Below, piece after piece: positions 38,511 to 46,082 of a stretch of 64,000 nucleotides of DNA. The number at the start of each line of letters is the position of its first letter. Position 1 is the first letter of the stretch. The position numbers and the translations under genes were made by a program. The notes below the pieces were generated by a model, which ran no database searches, was not told the DNA's origin, and worked only from the letters and a program-made list of their open reading frames with translations. This DNA is from Phytopseudomonas flavescens (GTDB lineage: Bacteria > Pseudomonadota > Gammaproteobacteria > Pseudomonadales > Pseudomonadaceae), in contig NZ_FNDG01000007.1 in assembly GCF_900100535.1 (NCBI RefSeq), positions 124,001 to 188,000 on the forward strand, written 5' to 3'.

Positions 38511-38816
38511 ATGACCAGCAAGGTACTCACTGTCGTAGCTCAGTTGACCGCAAAGCCCGGTCAAGAAGAAGAACTGGGGCGCCGCCTCCGCAACATGATT
38601 CCACCAACCCTGGCTGAGAAAGGCTGCATCAATTATGACTTTCATCGCTCTAACGATGATCCTGCCATATGGATGTTCTACGAGAACTGGGAGTCGAAAG
38701 AGGACTTAGAGTCGCATATCAAATCAAAACACTTCTTGGCCTTCCAGGCGGCGAAAGACGAAGTGCTCGCAAAAGATATGTTGGTTCAATATTTTACGCC
38801 CGTAAAGAAAGAGTGA
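38511..38816 (+). CDS. ABM/YgiN-like monooxygenase-domain protein
   Basis: This is a 101-residue protein of the antibiotic biosynthesis monooxygenase (ABM/YgiN) family, a dimeric ferredoxin-like barrel. VLTVVAQLTAKPGQEEELGR (residues 5-24), GCINYDFHRSNDDPAIWMFY and FYENWESKEDLESH are typical. Members oxidise small aromatic or quinone-like substrates without cofactor, or act as stress proteins. Here it opens the cargo cluster, so a role in the same pathway is inferred. TAAGGAG gives a strong ribosome site. The name does not imply antibiotic resistance. Confidence 0.85.
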   Translation: MTSKVLTVVAQLTAKPGQEEELGRRLRNMIPPTLAEKGCINYDFHRSNDDPAIWMFYENWESKEDLESHIKSKHFLAFQAAKDEVLAKDMLVQYFTPVKKE

Positions 38817-38863
38817 AGTTTGACACACTACATGGCAAAGAATAAAGCGAAGAGCCATTACCG

Positions 38864-38947
38864 CCTATCCTGAGTTCTTGCCACTGCATATAAATAAAAC
38901 AACTATAATCCGTTATTTTATGCAAATTCTCACTCTTGCAGGATAGG
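38864..38947. promoter_or_regulatory. wecB-like promoter flanked by inverted repeat
   Basis: CCTATCCTG (38864-38872) is matched by CAGGATAGG (38939-38947), with partial matching beyond. Between them lies a perfect -10 TATAAT (38904-38909) in an AT-rich stretch. The arrangement suggests a regulated promoter for the epimerase gene; the -35 element is unclear. Confidence 0.4.
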
Positions 38948-39046
38948 TGGCTATTGGTTCTTTTTTGGTGGGCTGTTCTTCTTGCGATGAGCAAGTAATT
39001 CGAGACTTGCCTCGAAAACCAATTTGCAGAATCAAGGAGTGACGAT

Positions 39047-40255
39047 ATGCGTACTGTAGCAATCGTGATAGGAACCCGCCCAGAAGCGATTAAATGCGCC
39101 CCCCTTATCAGCGCGATGGCTGATAGCAAGTATTTAAAGCCATTGGTCGTGTCGACCGGGCAACACCGCGAAATGCTCGATACGACGCTTGCGGTTTTTG
39201 GGATCAAAGCCGACATCGATTTGGCTGTCATGCAGCCCAGGCAAACGCTGACCGAAGTAACCCAGCGCATATTGCAGGGACTTCCAGCGGCGCTGAGCCA
39301 GTATTCGATTGACGCTGTGGCCGTTCACGGAGACACGGCAACAACGCTCGCGGGAGCGCTGTACGCCTTCCAGAACCGTACCCCAGTCATCCATATTGAA
39401 GCAGGCCTGCGCAGCGGCAACATCGCCTCGCCATTTCCCGAGGAAGCCAACCGTCGTCTCGTTGCACAAATTAGCGCACTGCATCTGGCGCCGACCGGGG
39501 GTAACTATCGCAACCTGCTCCATGAAGGAGTCGACCCATCCAGGATCGCCATTACTGGTAACACGGTGATCGATGCACTGCACTGGGGGGTGCAGCATGC
39601 CTTGGACTATGGCGTTCAAGGATTGGAAGATCTTGACACTGATCCTCGTCGGGTAGTGTTGGCATCGGCCCATCGGCGAGAGTCCTGGGGGCATCTGGCC
39701 GACATTGCAGATGCTTTGTACGAAATTTCGCGGGAGCCCGGCGTACGTGTCGTCGTCCCGCTGCACAAGAACCCGGTGGTGCGCGAGAAGATGCAGAGCC
39801 GTCTGCAGGGCAATTCCAATGTGTCACTGGTAGAGCCTTTGCCTTATCTGGGGTTCTGCAAGCTGATGCAGAGAAGTCATCTCATCATCTCTGATAGCAG
39901 CGGAGCCGAGGAAGAGGGGCCAGCTCTGGGCAAGCCGACCTTGGTGCTTCGGGAACTCACCGAGCGTCCGGAGGCGGTAAATTTGGGCACGGCTAAGCTT
40001 GTGGGACGCGATCGCGGCAGGATCGTGGCCGAGGCAACGGCTTTGCTCCGGGACGAGAAGCGCTACCGTCGCATGGCGCTGCCGATAAGCCCCTACGGCG
40101 ACGGTAACGCGACTGCCAGATCCTTGGAGGCCATCACATCGTTCCTGATGGGCGACGAATACTTGTATGAATCGCTTGCCCCGGAGAGAGAAACGGTTAG
40201 GGCGGTCCAGTGGCCTGGCCCGTCCGAAGCAGCCCTTGGCATTGCGGGGGTGTGA
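39047..40255 (+). CDS. UDP-GlcNAc 2-epimerase family protein, divergent
   Basis: This 402-residue protein has the WecB/NeuC GT-B-like fold. GTRPEAIKCAPLI is at residues 9-21, VHGDT near 93 (Asp96), HIEAGLRSG near 116 (Glu118), PFPEEANRR near 129, SAHRRES near 207 (His209) and TERPEA near 305. Catalytic acids and histidine are therefore kept. The UDP-binding loop reads SDSSGAEEEGP instead of the usual SDSGGIQEE, so ligand recognition may differ. Family enzymes eliminate UDP from UDP-GlcNAc to give 2-acetamidoglucal, then form UDP-ManNAc or ManNAc. No polysaccharide genes are nearby. AAGGAG precedes the ATG. The next gene begins one base after the stop. Confidence 0.85.
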   Translation: MRTVAIVIGTRPEAIKCAPLISAMADSKYLKPLVVSTGQHREMLDTTLAVFGIKADIDLAVMQPRQTLTEVTQRILQGLPAALSQYSIDAVAVHGDTATTLAGALYAFQNRTPVIHIEAGLRSGNIASPFPEEANRRLVAQISALHLAPTGGNYRNLLHEGVDPSRIAITGNTVIDALHWGVQHALDYGVQGLEDLDTDPRRVVLASAHRRESWGHLADIADALYEISREPGVRVVVPLHKNPVVREKMQSRLQGNSNVSLVEPLPYLGFCKLMQRSHLIISDSSGAEEEGPALGKPTLVLRELTERPEAVNLGTAKLVGRDRGRIVAEATALLRDEKRYRRMALPISPYGDGNATARSLEAITSFLMGDEYLYESLAPERETVRAVQWPGPSEAALGIAGV

Positions 40256-40256
40256 G

Positions 40257-40979
40257 ATGGCCAAGTTGCAATCGAGCATTGAACGTCCGCTGAGCTTCTC
40301 CGGTTCTGTCGTGGAGGCAACGCTGCTGAATGCGCCCGAGCGCTATCGGCTTGAAAGCGAGGCTTACGTCGTCAATCCCGGCAAGGGCTATGTGGCAATC
40401 AGTGAGGATCCGGGTCATGGGATACCACCGCTTTCGTCAAGCCGCTTGCGCAAGGTGCATCTCTCCAGCCCCGATCCAGTGATTCTTCTTCGGACGCCGG
40501 AGCGGCGCGATGCCTCTTGCATATGCGAAGAAGCCGGTTGGCAGCGCTTCAAGCTGCCCGTTGGAAGCCCGTTGTCTTCCCCTGATCTATGGCGTTCGGG
40601 GCAGGATGAGGTCGCAACGATGTTGTTTTCTGCGAACGCTACCTTGCCAATCCATTTGCGGGATGCACTCGGCCCAACAGCCGCGTTCGCGCTCAAGCTC
40701 AACCTGTGGTTCGCCCCAGCGGGTACGCATTGCCTCATTCACAACCAGCACAGGTTCGTGGAAATCCATACCCAGGTAGCAGGCGTCGGGTATATGCAGA
40801 AGTTCCACTCCGAATCCTTCGATTCGCTCTACGAAGAGGTTGGAATGCTGCCTGGTTTCACCACATCGCAGCCGTTCTGCGTGGCCCAGAAGCAAGGAGG
40901 TTTCTGCTATCCCTGGCATCAGTATTACGCTGAAACCGACTGTATTTGGATGGCGATTGAGTATCACCCGCCAGCGTGA
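40257..40979 (+). CDS. cupin protein like AUDH isomerase part
   Basis: This 240-residue protein has a C-terminal cupin pattern. NLWFAPAGTHCLIHNQH (about residues 147-163) and RFVEIHTQVAGVG (about 164-176) give His/Glu ligands, and CYPWHQYYAETDCIWMAIEY (about 216-235) ends the barrel. From memory this resembles the cupin part of fungal aldos-2-ulose dehydratase/isomerase, including a NHVEASFCEIH segment and a YPWHAW box. In that enzyme the cupin part is linked to the isomerisation step giving microthecin. The N-terminal 90 residues may be a second, degenerate cupin. The propeller half is encoded two genes downstream. Assignment is inferred from motif likeness. Confidence 0.6.
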   Translation: MAKLQSSIERPLSFSGSVVEATLLNAPERYRLESEAYVVNPGKGYVAISEDPGHGIPPLSSSRLRKVHLSSPDPVILLRTPERRDASCICEEAGWQRFKLPVGSPLSSPDLWRSGQDEVATMLFSANATLPIHLRDALGPTAAFALKLNLWFAPAGTHCLIHNQHRFVEIHTQVAGVGYMQKFHSESFDSLYEEVGMLPGFTTSQPFCVAQKQGGFCYPWHQYYAETDCIWMAIEYHPPA

Positions 40980-41032
40980 AAAACCGCCTCTTGTGCGAAT
41001 GCAAAATTGGATATTCATTTAAGGAGATTGCC

Positions 41033-41677
41033 ATGGTGCGGCTTCATTACGACCCGGGAACCATCTCTCTTGCTCCGCACATCGTGCTCAATGAACTGAA
41101 GCTATCTTTCGAGCCGGTTCGCGTGGCGATAGCAGACAACTCCCTGCACAACTACAAGACTCCGGAGTTTCTCAGGGTTAGCCCAGCCGGTCTGGTTCCT
41201 GTGCTGGAGGTCGAAGGCGAAGTCTTGACGGAATCGATGGCTATTAGCCTTTATCTTGTCCGCCGGGAGCGAAATACGATGTTGCTGCCTGCCGCAGGCA
41301 CTCTTGCGGAAGCCCGTGTACTGGAATGGATCGCTTGGCTGGCGACCGGTGTCCATCGCTCGATAGGTGCCTATTTCCGTCCCGAGCATTTAGCCGAAGA
41401 CGACGGCACCCGCCAACGCTTACGAGAGTTCGCGCGAACGCACATGGCAGACCATGCCCAGCGTATAGAAGAAGGCATTGCCTCTGTCGGAAGGTATGCC
41501 ACCGGAGCGGACTTCACTCTAGTGGATGCCTTCTTGCTCGTCTACTACCGCTGGTTTCAGTTGATCGGGCTGGACATGATGCGGTGGCCACGATGGCGGA
41601 AAATCACGCGCAATAGTCTAGAACGAGAGGCCGTATGCGTGACCCTCTCAACCGAGGGCATCACATTCGCGGTTTGA
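41033..41677 (+). CDS. glutathione S-transferase family protein
   Basis: This 214-residue protein has an N-terminal thioredoxin-like domain (about 1-80) with LHYDPGTISLAPHIVLNEL and the glutathione-binding SPAGLVPVLEVEGEVLTESMAI region (about 50-72, cis-Pro and ES motif). A helical C-terminal domain follows, with FTLVDAFLLVYYRWF near residue 163. It resembles beta/theta-like bacterial GSTs. In this cluster it could add glutathione to, or isomerise, a reactive unsaturated ketone. AAGGAG gives a strong ribosome site. Confidence 0.88.
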   Translation: MVRLHYDPGTISLAPHIVLNELKLSFEPVRVAIADNSLHNYKTPEFLRVSPAGLVPVLEVEGEVLTESMAISLYLVRRERNTMLLPAAGTLAEARVLEWIAWLATGVHRSIGAYFRPEHLAEDDGTRQRLREFARTHMADHAQRIEEGIASVGRYATGADFTLVDAFLLVYYRWFQLIGLDMMRWPRWRKITRNSLEREAVCVTLSTEGITFAV

Positions 41678-41716
41678 GGTTTCGTGCAAGTAACATTAAT
41701 CGTAGAAAGGAGATCT

Positions 41717-43030
41717 ATGTCTATGACCAAGCATGCAATCGGAAATGGCTTCCCACCGCGCTTCACTGCTCAGATCGTGGCTGAGCGATTGCGCGATGGA
41801 TACTGGGTTCAGGCTTTGGACGTTGCGGGCAAGGGCCGCCATGACCTGGTGGCCTACGGCCCCGGTATCGGAGAGATCTACTGGTACGAGAACCTGCCCA
41901 ACGTCGCCGGGATTGAATGGCGGCGCCACCTCTTGGCCGACGGCATCCGCATGCCGGTGGGCATGGATAGCGCCGATGTCGCCGGTATCGGTCGGCAGGA
42001 TGTGATCGTCTGCTACGACCTGTACGGCGCAGGCGGAACATTTAACGACCCGGCTGTCGACGGTGGAAAGATCGACTGGTTCGAAAACCCAGGGCCCGAT
42101 GCCAGCGATAGTCTGCGCTGGACGCGTCACTACATCGGCCACGTACCTGCCATGCACCGCTTGAGGGCCGGCCATTTCACCCGCAGTGATCGCCTGGAAA
42201 TCTTGGGATTTCCTATCGTCTCTACCTCCGCGATGCACGGCGTCATCAACGTCGCGCTGTTCACACGCCCCGATGATGTAAAGCATGTCGCTTGCTGGCC
42301 GATGAGCATCATCGACAACCATTCGTTCCGCTTCGTGCATGGCGTGGAGAAGAAAACAAACCTGATACCCGGCTCCGCTCTGGACTCTCTGGTCGTTGCA
42401 TCCGACGAGGGGGTGAGCTGGTTCTACTACGACGAAAGCAGCGGGCAGTGGGTGCGCCATTTGATCGGTACTGGAGAGATCGGCCAGGTCGAGAAAACCC
42501 ATTTCAAGGGTAGTGGCGATGCCGATGTTGGCCGGATTAAGGCAGATGCATTCGCCTATGTCGCGGCGCTGGAGCCATTCCATGGCAACACTGTGGTGGT
42601 GTATTGCAAAAAGCCGGGGGAGGATCCCCGTTCCGCCCAGTGGAAACGCTATGTGCTGGACGTGTTCAGCGATCCCGATACCAAAGGTGAGAGTCCCGGT
42701 CACTGTGTGGTATGCGCCGATTTTGATGGCGATGGAGATGATGAATTTCTGGTCGGCCTGAGAGGTCCCGCACCGTGGCAAGGCGTTATGTACTACAAAG
42801 CGCTGGATGTCGAGAACGGCGTTTTTCTGAAGTGGCGCGTGGGCGATGAGTCTGTGGCCAGGGTCGCCTTGGGTGATTTCAAGCAGAGGGGAGTCATTGA
42901 TTTCGCGACAGTGGGCTATTCGGTGCCGAACTACTTCGAGGCGGCCAACCCCAAGGTCGTCGTCTACTACAACGACATGAAAGAGGGCTCCGAGCAGCCG
43001 GCTGCCCCTTCCTTAGCAAGAGGTGAGTAG
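41717..43030 (+). CDS. FG-GAP propeller like aldos-2-ulose dehydratase
   Basis: This 437-residue protein has repeated FG-GAP/VCBS-like blades, including GYWVQALDVAGKGRHDLVAY (about 29-48) and CADFDGDGDDEFLVGLRG (about 333-350, a calcium-type loop). Other landmarks are IGHVPAMHRLRAGHFTRSDR (about 138-157), AALEPFHGNTVVVY and VGYSVPNYFEAANP. From memory these match, almost segment by segment, the N-terminal seven-bladed propeller of Phanerochaete aldos-2-ulose dehydratase/isomerase, whose dehydratase site is in the propeller. Substrates there are 1,5-anhydrofructose and glucosone. No signal peptide is seen, so it is cytoplasmic. AAAGGAGA precedes the ATG. It is followed directly by an SDR gene. 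Confidence 0.75.
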   Translation: MSMTKHAIGNGFPPRFTAQIVAERLRDGYWVQALDVAGKGRHDLVAYGPGIGEIYWYENLPNVAGIEWRRHLLADGIRMPVGMDSADVAGIGRQDVIVCYDLYGAGGTFNDPAVDGGKIDWFENPGPDASDSLRWTRHYIGHVPAMHRLRAGHFTRSDRLEILGFPIVSTSAMHGVINVALFTRPDDVKHVACWPMSIIDNHSFRFVHGVEKKTNLIPGSALDSLVVASDEGVSWFYYDESSGQWVRHLIGTGEIGQVEKTHFKGSGDADVGRIKADAFAYVAALEPFHGNTVVVYCKKPGEDPRSAQWKRYVLDVFSDPDTKGESPGHCVVCADFDGDGDDEFLVGLRGPAPWQGVMYYKALDVENGVFLKWRVGDESVARVALGDFKQRGVIDFATVGYSVPNYFEAANPKVVVYYNDMKEGSEQPAAPSLARGE

Positions 43031-43032
43031 CC

Positions 43033-43818
43033 ATGAACATCGATCTTTCAGGCAAGTTGGCACTGGTTACAGGATCGACCTCAGGTATTGGACACGCGAT
43101 CGCCGCTGGACTCTTGGCCGCCGGCGCAAATGTGGTCATCAATGGCCGCTCCCCTGAGCGGGTAGCCGCAGCGGTGGAGCAGTTGGGAGGGGCTCCACGG
43201 GTGACCGGAATCGCTGCTGACGTGGGTACCGCGTATGGCTGCCAAATACTGACCGATACCGTTCCCAGCATTGATATCCTGGTGAATAACGCAGGAATAT
43301 TTCGTCCCAAGCCATTGCTGGAAATTGAGGATTCTGAGTGGACGGAGATCATGGAGGTCAATGTCATGAGTGGCGTCCGTTTGACGCGGCATTTCCTTCC
43401 CGGGATGATCAGAAAAAACTGGGGACGAGTGGTGTTCGTCTCCAGCGAGTCAGCCCTGCAAGTCCCTCCGGAAATGGTTCATTACGGCGTTAGCAAAACG
43501 GCACAGCTTGCCGTGGCGCGCGGCTACGCAGAGGCGGCCGTCAATAGTGGTGTAACGGTCAACAGCATATTGCCCGGGCCAACACTGAGCGAGGGAGTCG
43601 CAACGTTTGTGTCGAGTCTCATGGGCGATGCCGCTGCCTCCGCTGAAGAGGCCGGGGCACTTTTCGTGCGCGAACACCGGCCGTCCTCACTGATTGGGCG
43701 CCTTGCGACGACCGAAGAGGTCGCCAGCCTCGTGGTCTACCTGGCTTCGCACCAGGCGTCAGCGATCACCGGCTCCGCCATGAGAGTGGACGGTGGAGTC
43801 CTGCGCGCAGTGGTGTAA
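43033..43818 (+). CDS. short-chain dehydrogenase/reductase
   Basis: This 261-residue classical SDR has the NAD(P)-binding TGSTSGIGHAI (residues 14-24), the NNAG motif (about 89), the catalytic serine in VFVSSES (about 139) and the YxxxK pair in HYGVSKTA (about 153-160). GSAMRVDGG near the end is the family C-terminus. Arg in the INGRSPERV turn suggests NADP preference. Two bases separate it from the propeller gene, so oxidation or reduction of the dehydratase product or substrate is likely. It is convergent with the LysR gene, 17 bp away. Confidence 0.9.
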   Translation: MNIDLSGKLALVTGSTSGIGHAIAAGLLAAGANVVINGRSPERVAAAVEQLGGAPRVTGIAADVGTAYGCQILTDTVPSIDILVNNAGIFRPKPLLEIEDSEWTEIMEVNVMSGVRLTRHFLPGMIRKNWGRVVFVSSESALQVPPEMVHYGVSKTAQLAVARGYAEAAVNSGVTVNSILPGPTLSEGVATFVSSLMGDAAASAEEAGALFVREHRPSSLIGRLATTEEVASLVVYLASHQASAITGSAMRVDGGVLRAVV

Positions 43819-43835
43819 CTACCTCGCCTTGGCGG

Positions 43836-44768
43836 TCAGTTCGTTTGGAAGACGGACTGACCAAGGTCCTCGCTGACGCGGCAGTGCTCTGCGAGGAAGT
43901 CGATGAACACCCGCACGCGTGCAGGAAGCTGCTTGCCCGGGCCAATGAAGACGACATGTATTTCTTCCTCATCCCCAGGGTTGTAGTCCTCCAATAGCGG
44001 AATGAGCCGTCCGGCTTTAATGTCGTTATGCACATGAAAGAGTGCCATCCGAGCCAAGCCCAGCCCAACGATCACGGCCTTGCGCATGGTCTCTCCATCT
44101 CCCAGCAGGAGATTGCCTGAGGGAGGAAGCAGTTGGCTGGACGAATCACCCTTGAACGGCCAAGCCTTGACGTGGCGGGTGAAGCCGAAGCTAAGCCGAT
44201 TGTGCTGTCCGAGATCATCAGGAGTCTTCGGAGTGCCTTCCCGTTCAAGATAGTCCGGGGCCGCGACCACTACCATCCGGCTGCTACCCAACCGGCGCAT
44301 GACCAACCCCGAGTCGCTCAATGGCCCTGTGCGAATAGCTACGTCGGCCCGGTCGTCCAGCAGATCCACGACTTGATCGCAAAGAACCAGGTCAAGTGTG
44401 ATTTCCGGGTATCGCTTGAGGAAGATAGGCATCAGCGGCATCAGGTAATGCTTGCCAAATGGAACGTGCGAATTAACCCGTACCCGACCTCGCGGCTGCG
44501 CCCCGAGCGTGACTTCAAGCTCGGCTGAAGAGATGTCCTCCAGGATACGCAAACAACGGTCGTAGAAGACCGAGCCTTCCGGCGTGAGTTGCAATTTGCG
44601 CGTAGTGCGATTGAGCAAACGGACACCGAGTCGAGCTTCCAACCGGTTAATGAGCTTGCTGATCGCCGACGGTGTCATGTCTAACCGCCTGGCTGCCGAG
44701 GAAAGTCCTGACGACTCCACAACTTGGACAAAAATTGCCATCTCGGTAGAACGATTGAACTGGTGCAT
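43836..44768 (-). CDS. LysR-type regulator of cargo cluster
   Basis: This 310-residue LysR-type regulator has a helix-turn-helix at residues 8-65 (GLSSAARRLDMTPSAISKLI) and a CrgA/DhcR-like effector domain (RVRVNSHVPFGKHYLMPLMP, about 94-113). It lies between the two arms of the cargo, convergent with the SDR gene and divergent from the MFS exporter. A T-N11-A type site lies in the divergent gap. I infer that it controls the exporter and perhaps the whole cluster in response to a pathway compound. Confidence 0.88.
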   Translation of the reverse strand: MHQFNRSTEMAIFVQVVESSGLSSAARRLDMTPSAISKLINRLEARLGVRLLNRTTRKLQLTPEGSVFYDRCLRILEDISSAELEVTLGAQPRGRVRVNSHVPFGKHYLMPLMPIFLKRYPEITLDLVLCDQVVDLLDDRADVAIRTGPLSDSGLVMRRLGSSRMVVVAAPDYLEREGTPKTPDDLGQHNRLSFGFTRHVKAWPFKGDSSSQLLPPSGNLLLGDGETMRKAVIVGLGLARMALFHVHNDIKAGRLIPLLEDYNPGDEEEIHVVFIGPGKQLPARVRVFIDFLAEHCRVSEDLGQSVFQTN

Positions 44769-44809
44769 GGCTTATGAATGTTTTTCCAAAGTCCTATGAC
44801 AGATGAAAT

Positions 44810-44826
44810 GTATTCCAAAATACGAA
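44810..44826. promoter_or_regulatory. LysR-box-like site in divergent gap
   Basis: GTATTCCAAAATAC (44810-44823) is a perfect interrupted palindrome, and TTC-N8-GAA (44813-44826) within the same stretch fits the T-N11-A LysR consensus. It lies between the LysR start (44768) and the exporter start. Confidence 0.45.
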
Positions 44827-44870
44827 ATTTTTCTAAAGTGACGTATCTGTTTTTTTGCTTGGAGAGAGAC

Positions 44871-46082
44871 TTGAGAAATCGTTCCCATTACCCAGCCTTG
44901 TGGGCTCTGATGATCAGCGCCTACGGCATTGGAACCACAGAATTCGTCGCCGTCGGTATCCTGCCCAACATTTCTCTCGATATGGGAATTAGTATTCCAA
45001 TGGCGGGCTTGGTGGTAAGCATGTACGCGCTAGGGGCCACGATTGGCGCGCCAGTGCTGACTGCGCTTACGGGGCGCGTGCCGCGCAAGACACTACTGCT
45101 GTCTTTGATGGCTCTGTTTACCATTGGCAATGTGATCGCCGCGCTTAGTACGACCTACGAGTTGCTGTTAACCGCGCGAGTGGTGACCGCATTCGCCCAC
45201 GGCGTGTTCTTTGCCGTTGCTGCCACCATCGCCGCAAGCCTGGTACCGATAGACCGCAGGGCCACAGCCATCGCCATGGTGTTCTCAGGGCTTACGATCG
45301 CCATTGCCACGGGAGCGCCCATCGGCACCTTTGTAGGGCAGCAATGGGGATGGCGTGCAACATTCTGGATGGTCGCTGGATTGGGTTTGTTGTCATTCAT
45401 CGGAACTGCTGCGTTGTTACCCCGAACCATCCAAGTCGACCGCCCCGGACGCTTATCTGACCAAGTTGAGGTATTGGGCAGCGGACGCCTGTTGATTGCC
45501 TTTGCCATGAATCTGTTTGGCTATGGCGGGACCTTCGTGGCCTTTACTTACTTGGCACCGTTGTTGGAACAGGTCAGTGGCTTCTCGTCCAACCGTATTA
45601 GCCAGATCCTGTTTCTCTATGGTCTGTCGGTCATCGTTGGCAACGTGATCGGCGGTCGTGTCGCCAACCGCGATCCCGTGCCGATGCTAGTAAAAATGTT
45701 CACATTGCAGGCATTAGGGCTGCTGGTGTTCAGCTTCACCGCCCATTCCCAATGGGGAACGCTGGTGACGCTCGCATTTCTAGGCGGGCTCTGCTTCGCT
45801 AACGTTCCCGGATTGCACTTGTACGTTGTCCAGCTCGCGCAGAAACACCGCCCAGATGGTGTGGATGTGGCCTCAGCCTTGAATATCGCCGCCGCCAACT
45901 TGGGCATTGCGCTCGCCGCTTTCATCGGCGCGCGCGTGGTCGATTCCCAATTGGGACTGGAGGCAACACCATGGGTCAGCGCTTTGCTGGTGGCGGTGGC
46001 CTTGTTACTCACTTTGTGGAGTGGTCTGCTGGATCGCCGGGCAATTCATGCAAATAACGTACGAGAACATCATGCCCATTAA
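44871..46082 (+). CDS. MFS exporter (AraJ/YdhP-like DHA1 family)
   Basis: This protein of about 403 residues is a 12-helix major facilitator exporter of the drug:H+ antiporter-1 type. SHYPALWALMISAYGIGTTE opens it, and the motif-A-like LTGRVPRKTLLLSLMAL lies near residue 65. The start was set at TTG 44871, ten bases after GGAGAG, because the domain begins there; an ATG at 44778 would add 31 unusual residues over the LysR site. It probably exports the cluster's product. Its stop overlaps the next gene. Confidence 0.85.
   Translation: MRNRSHYPALWALMISAYGIGTTEFVAVGILPNISLDMGISIPMAGLVVSMYALGATIGAPVLTALTGRVPRKTLLLSLMALFTIGNVIAALSTTYELLLTARVVTAFAHGVFFAVAATIAASLVPIDRRATAIAMVFSGLTIAIATGAPIGTFVGQQWGWRATFWMVAGLGLLSFIGTAALLPRTIQVDRPGRLSDQVEVLGSGRLLIAFAMNLFGYGGTFVAFTYLAPLLEQVSGFSSNRISQILFLYGLSVIVGNVIGGRVANRDPVPMLVKMFTLQALGLLVFSFTAHSQWGTLVTLAFLGGLCFANVPGLHLYVVQLAQKHRPDGVDVASALNIAAANLGIALAAFIGARVVDSQLGLEATPWVSALLVAVALLLTLWSGLLDRRAIHANNVREHHAH

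Noticed and set aside
38511-38816. Antibiotic resistance or antibiotic synthesis implied by the ABM domain
   Set aside because: The family name is historical; most members are quinone- or stress-related, and only the cluster context says anything.
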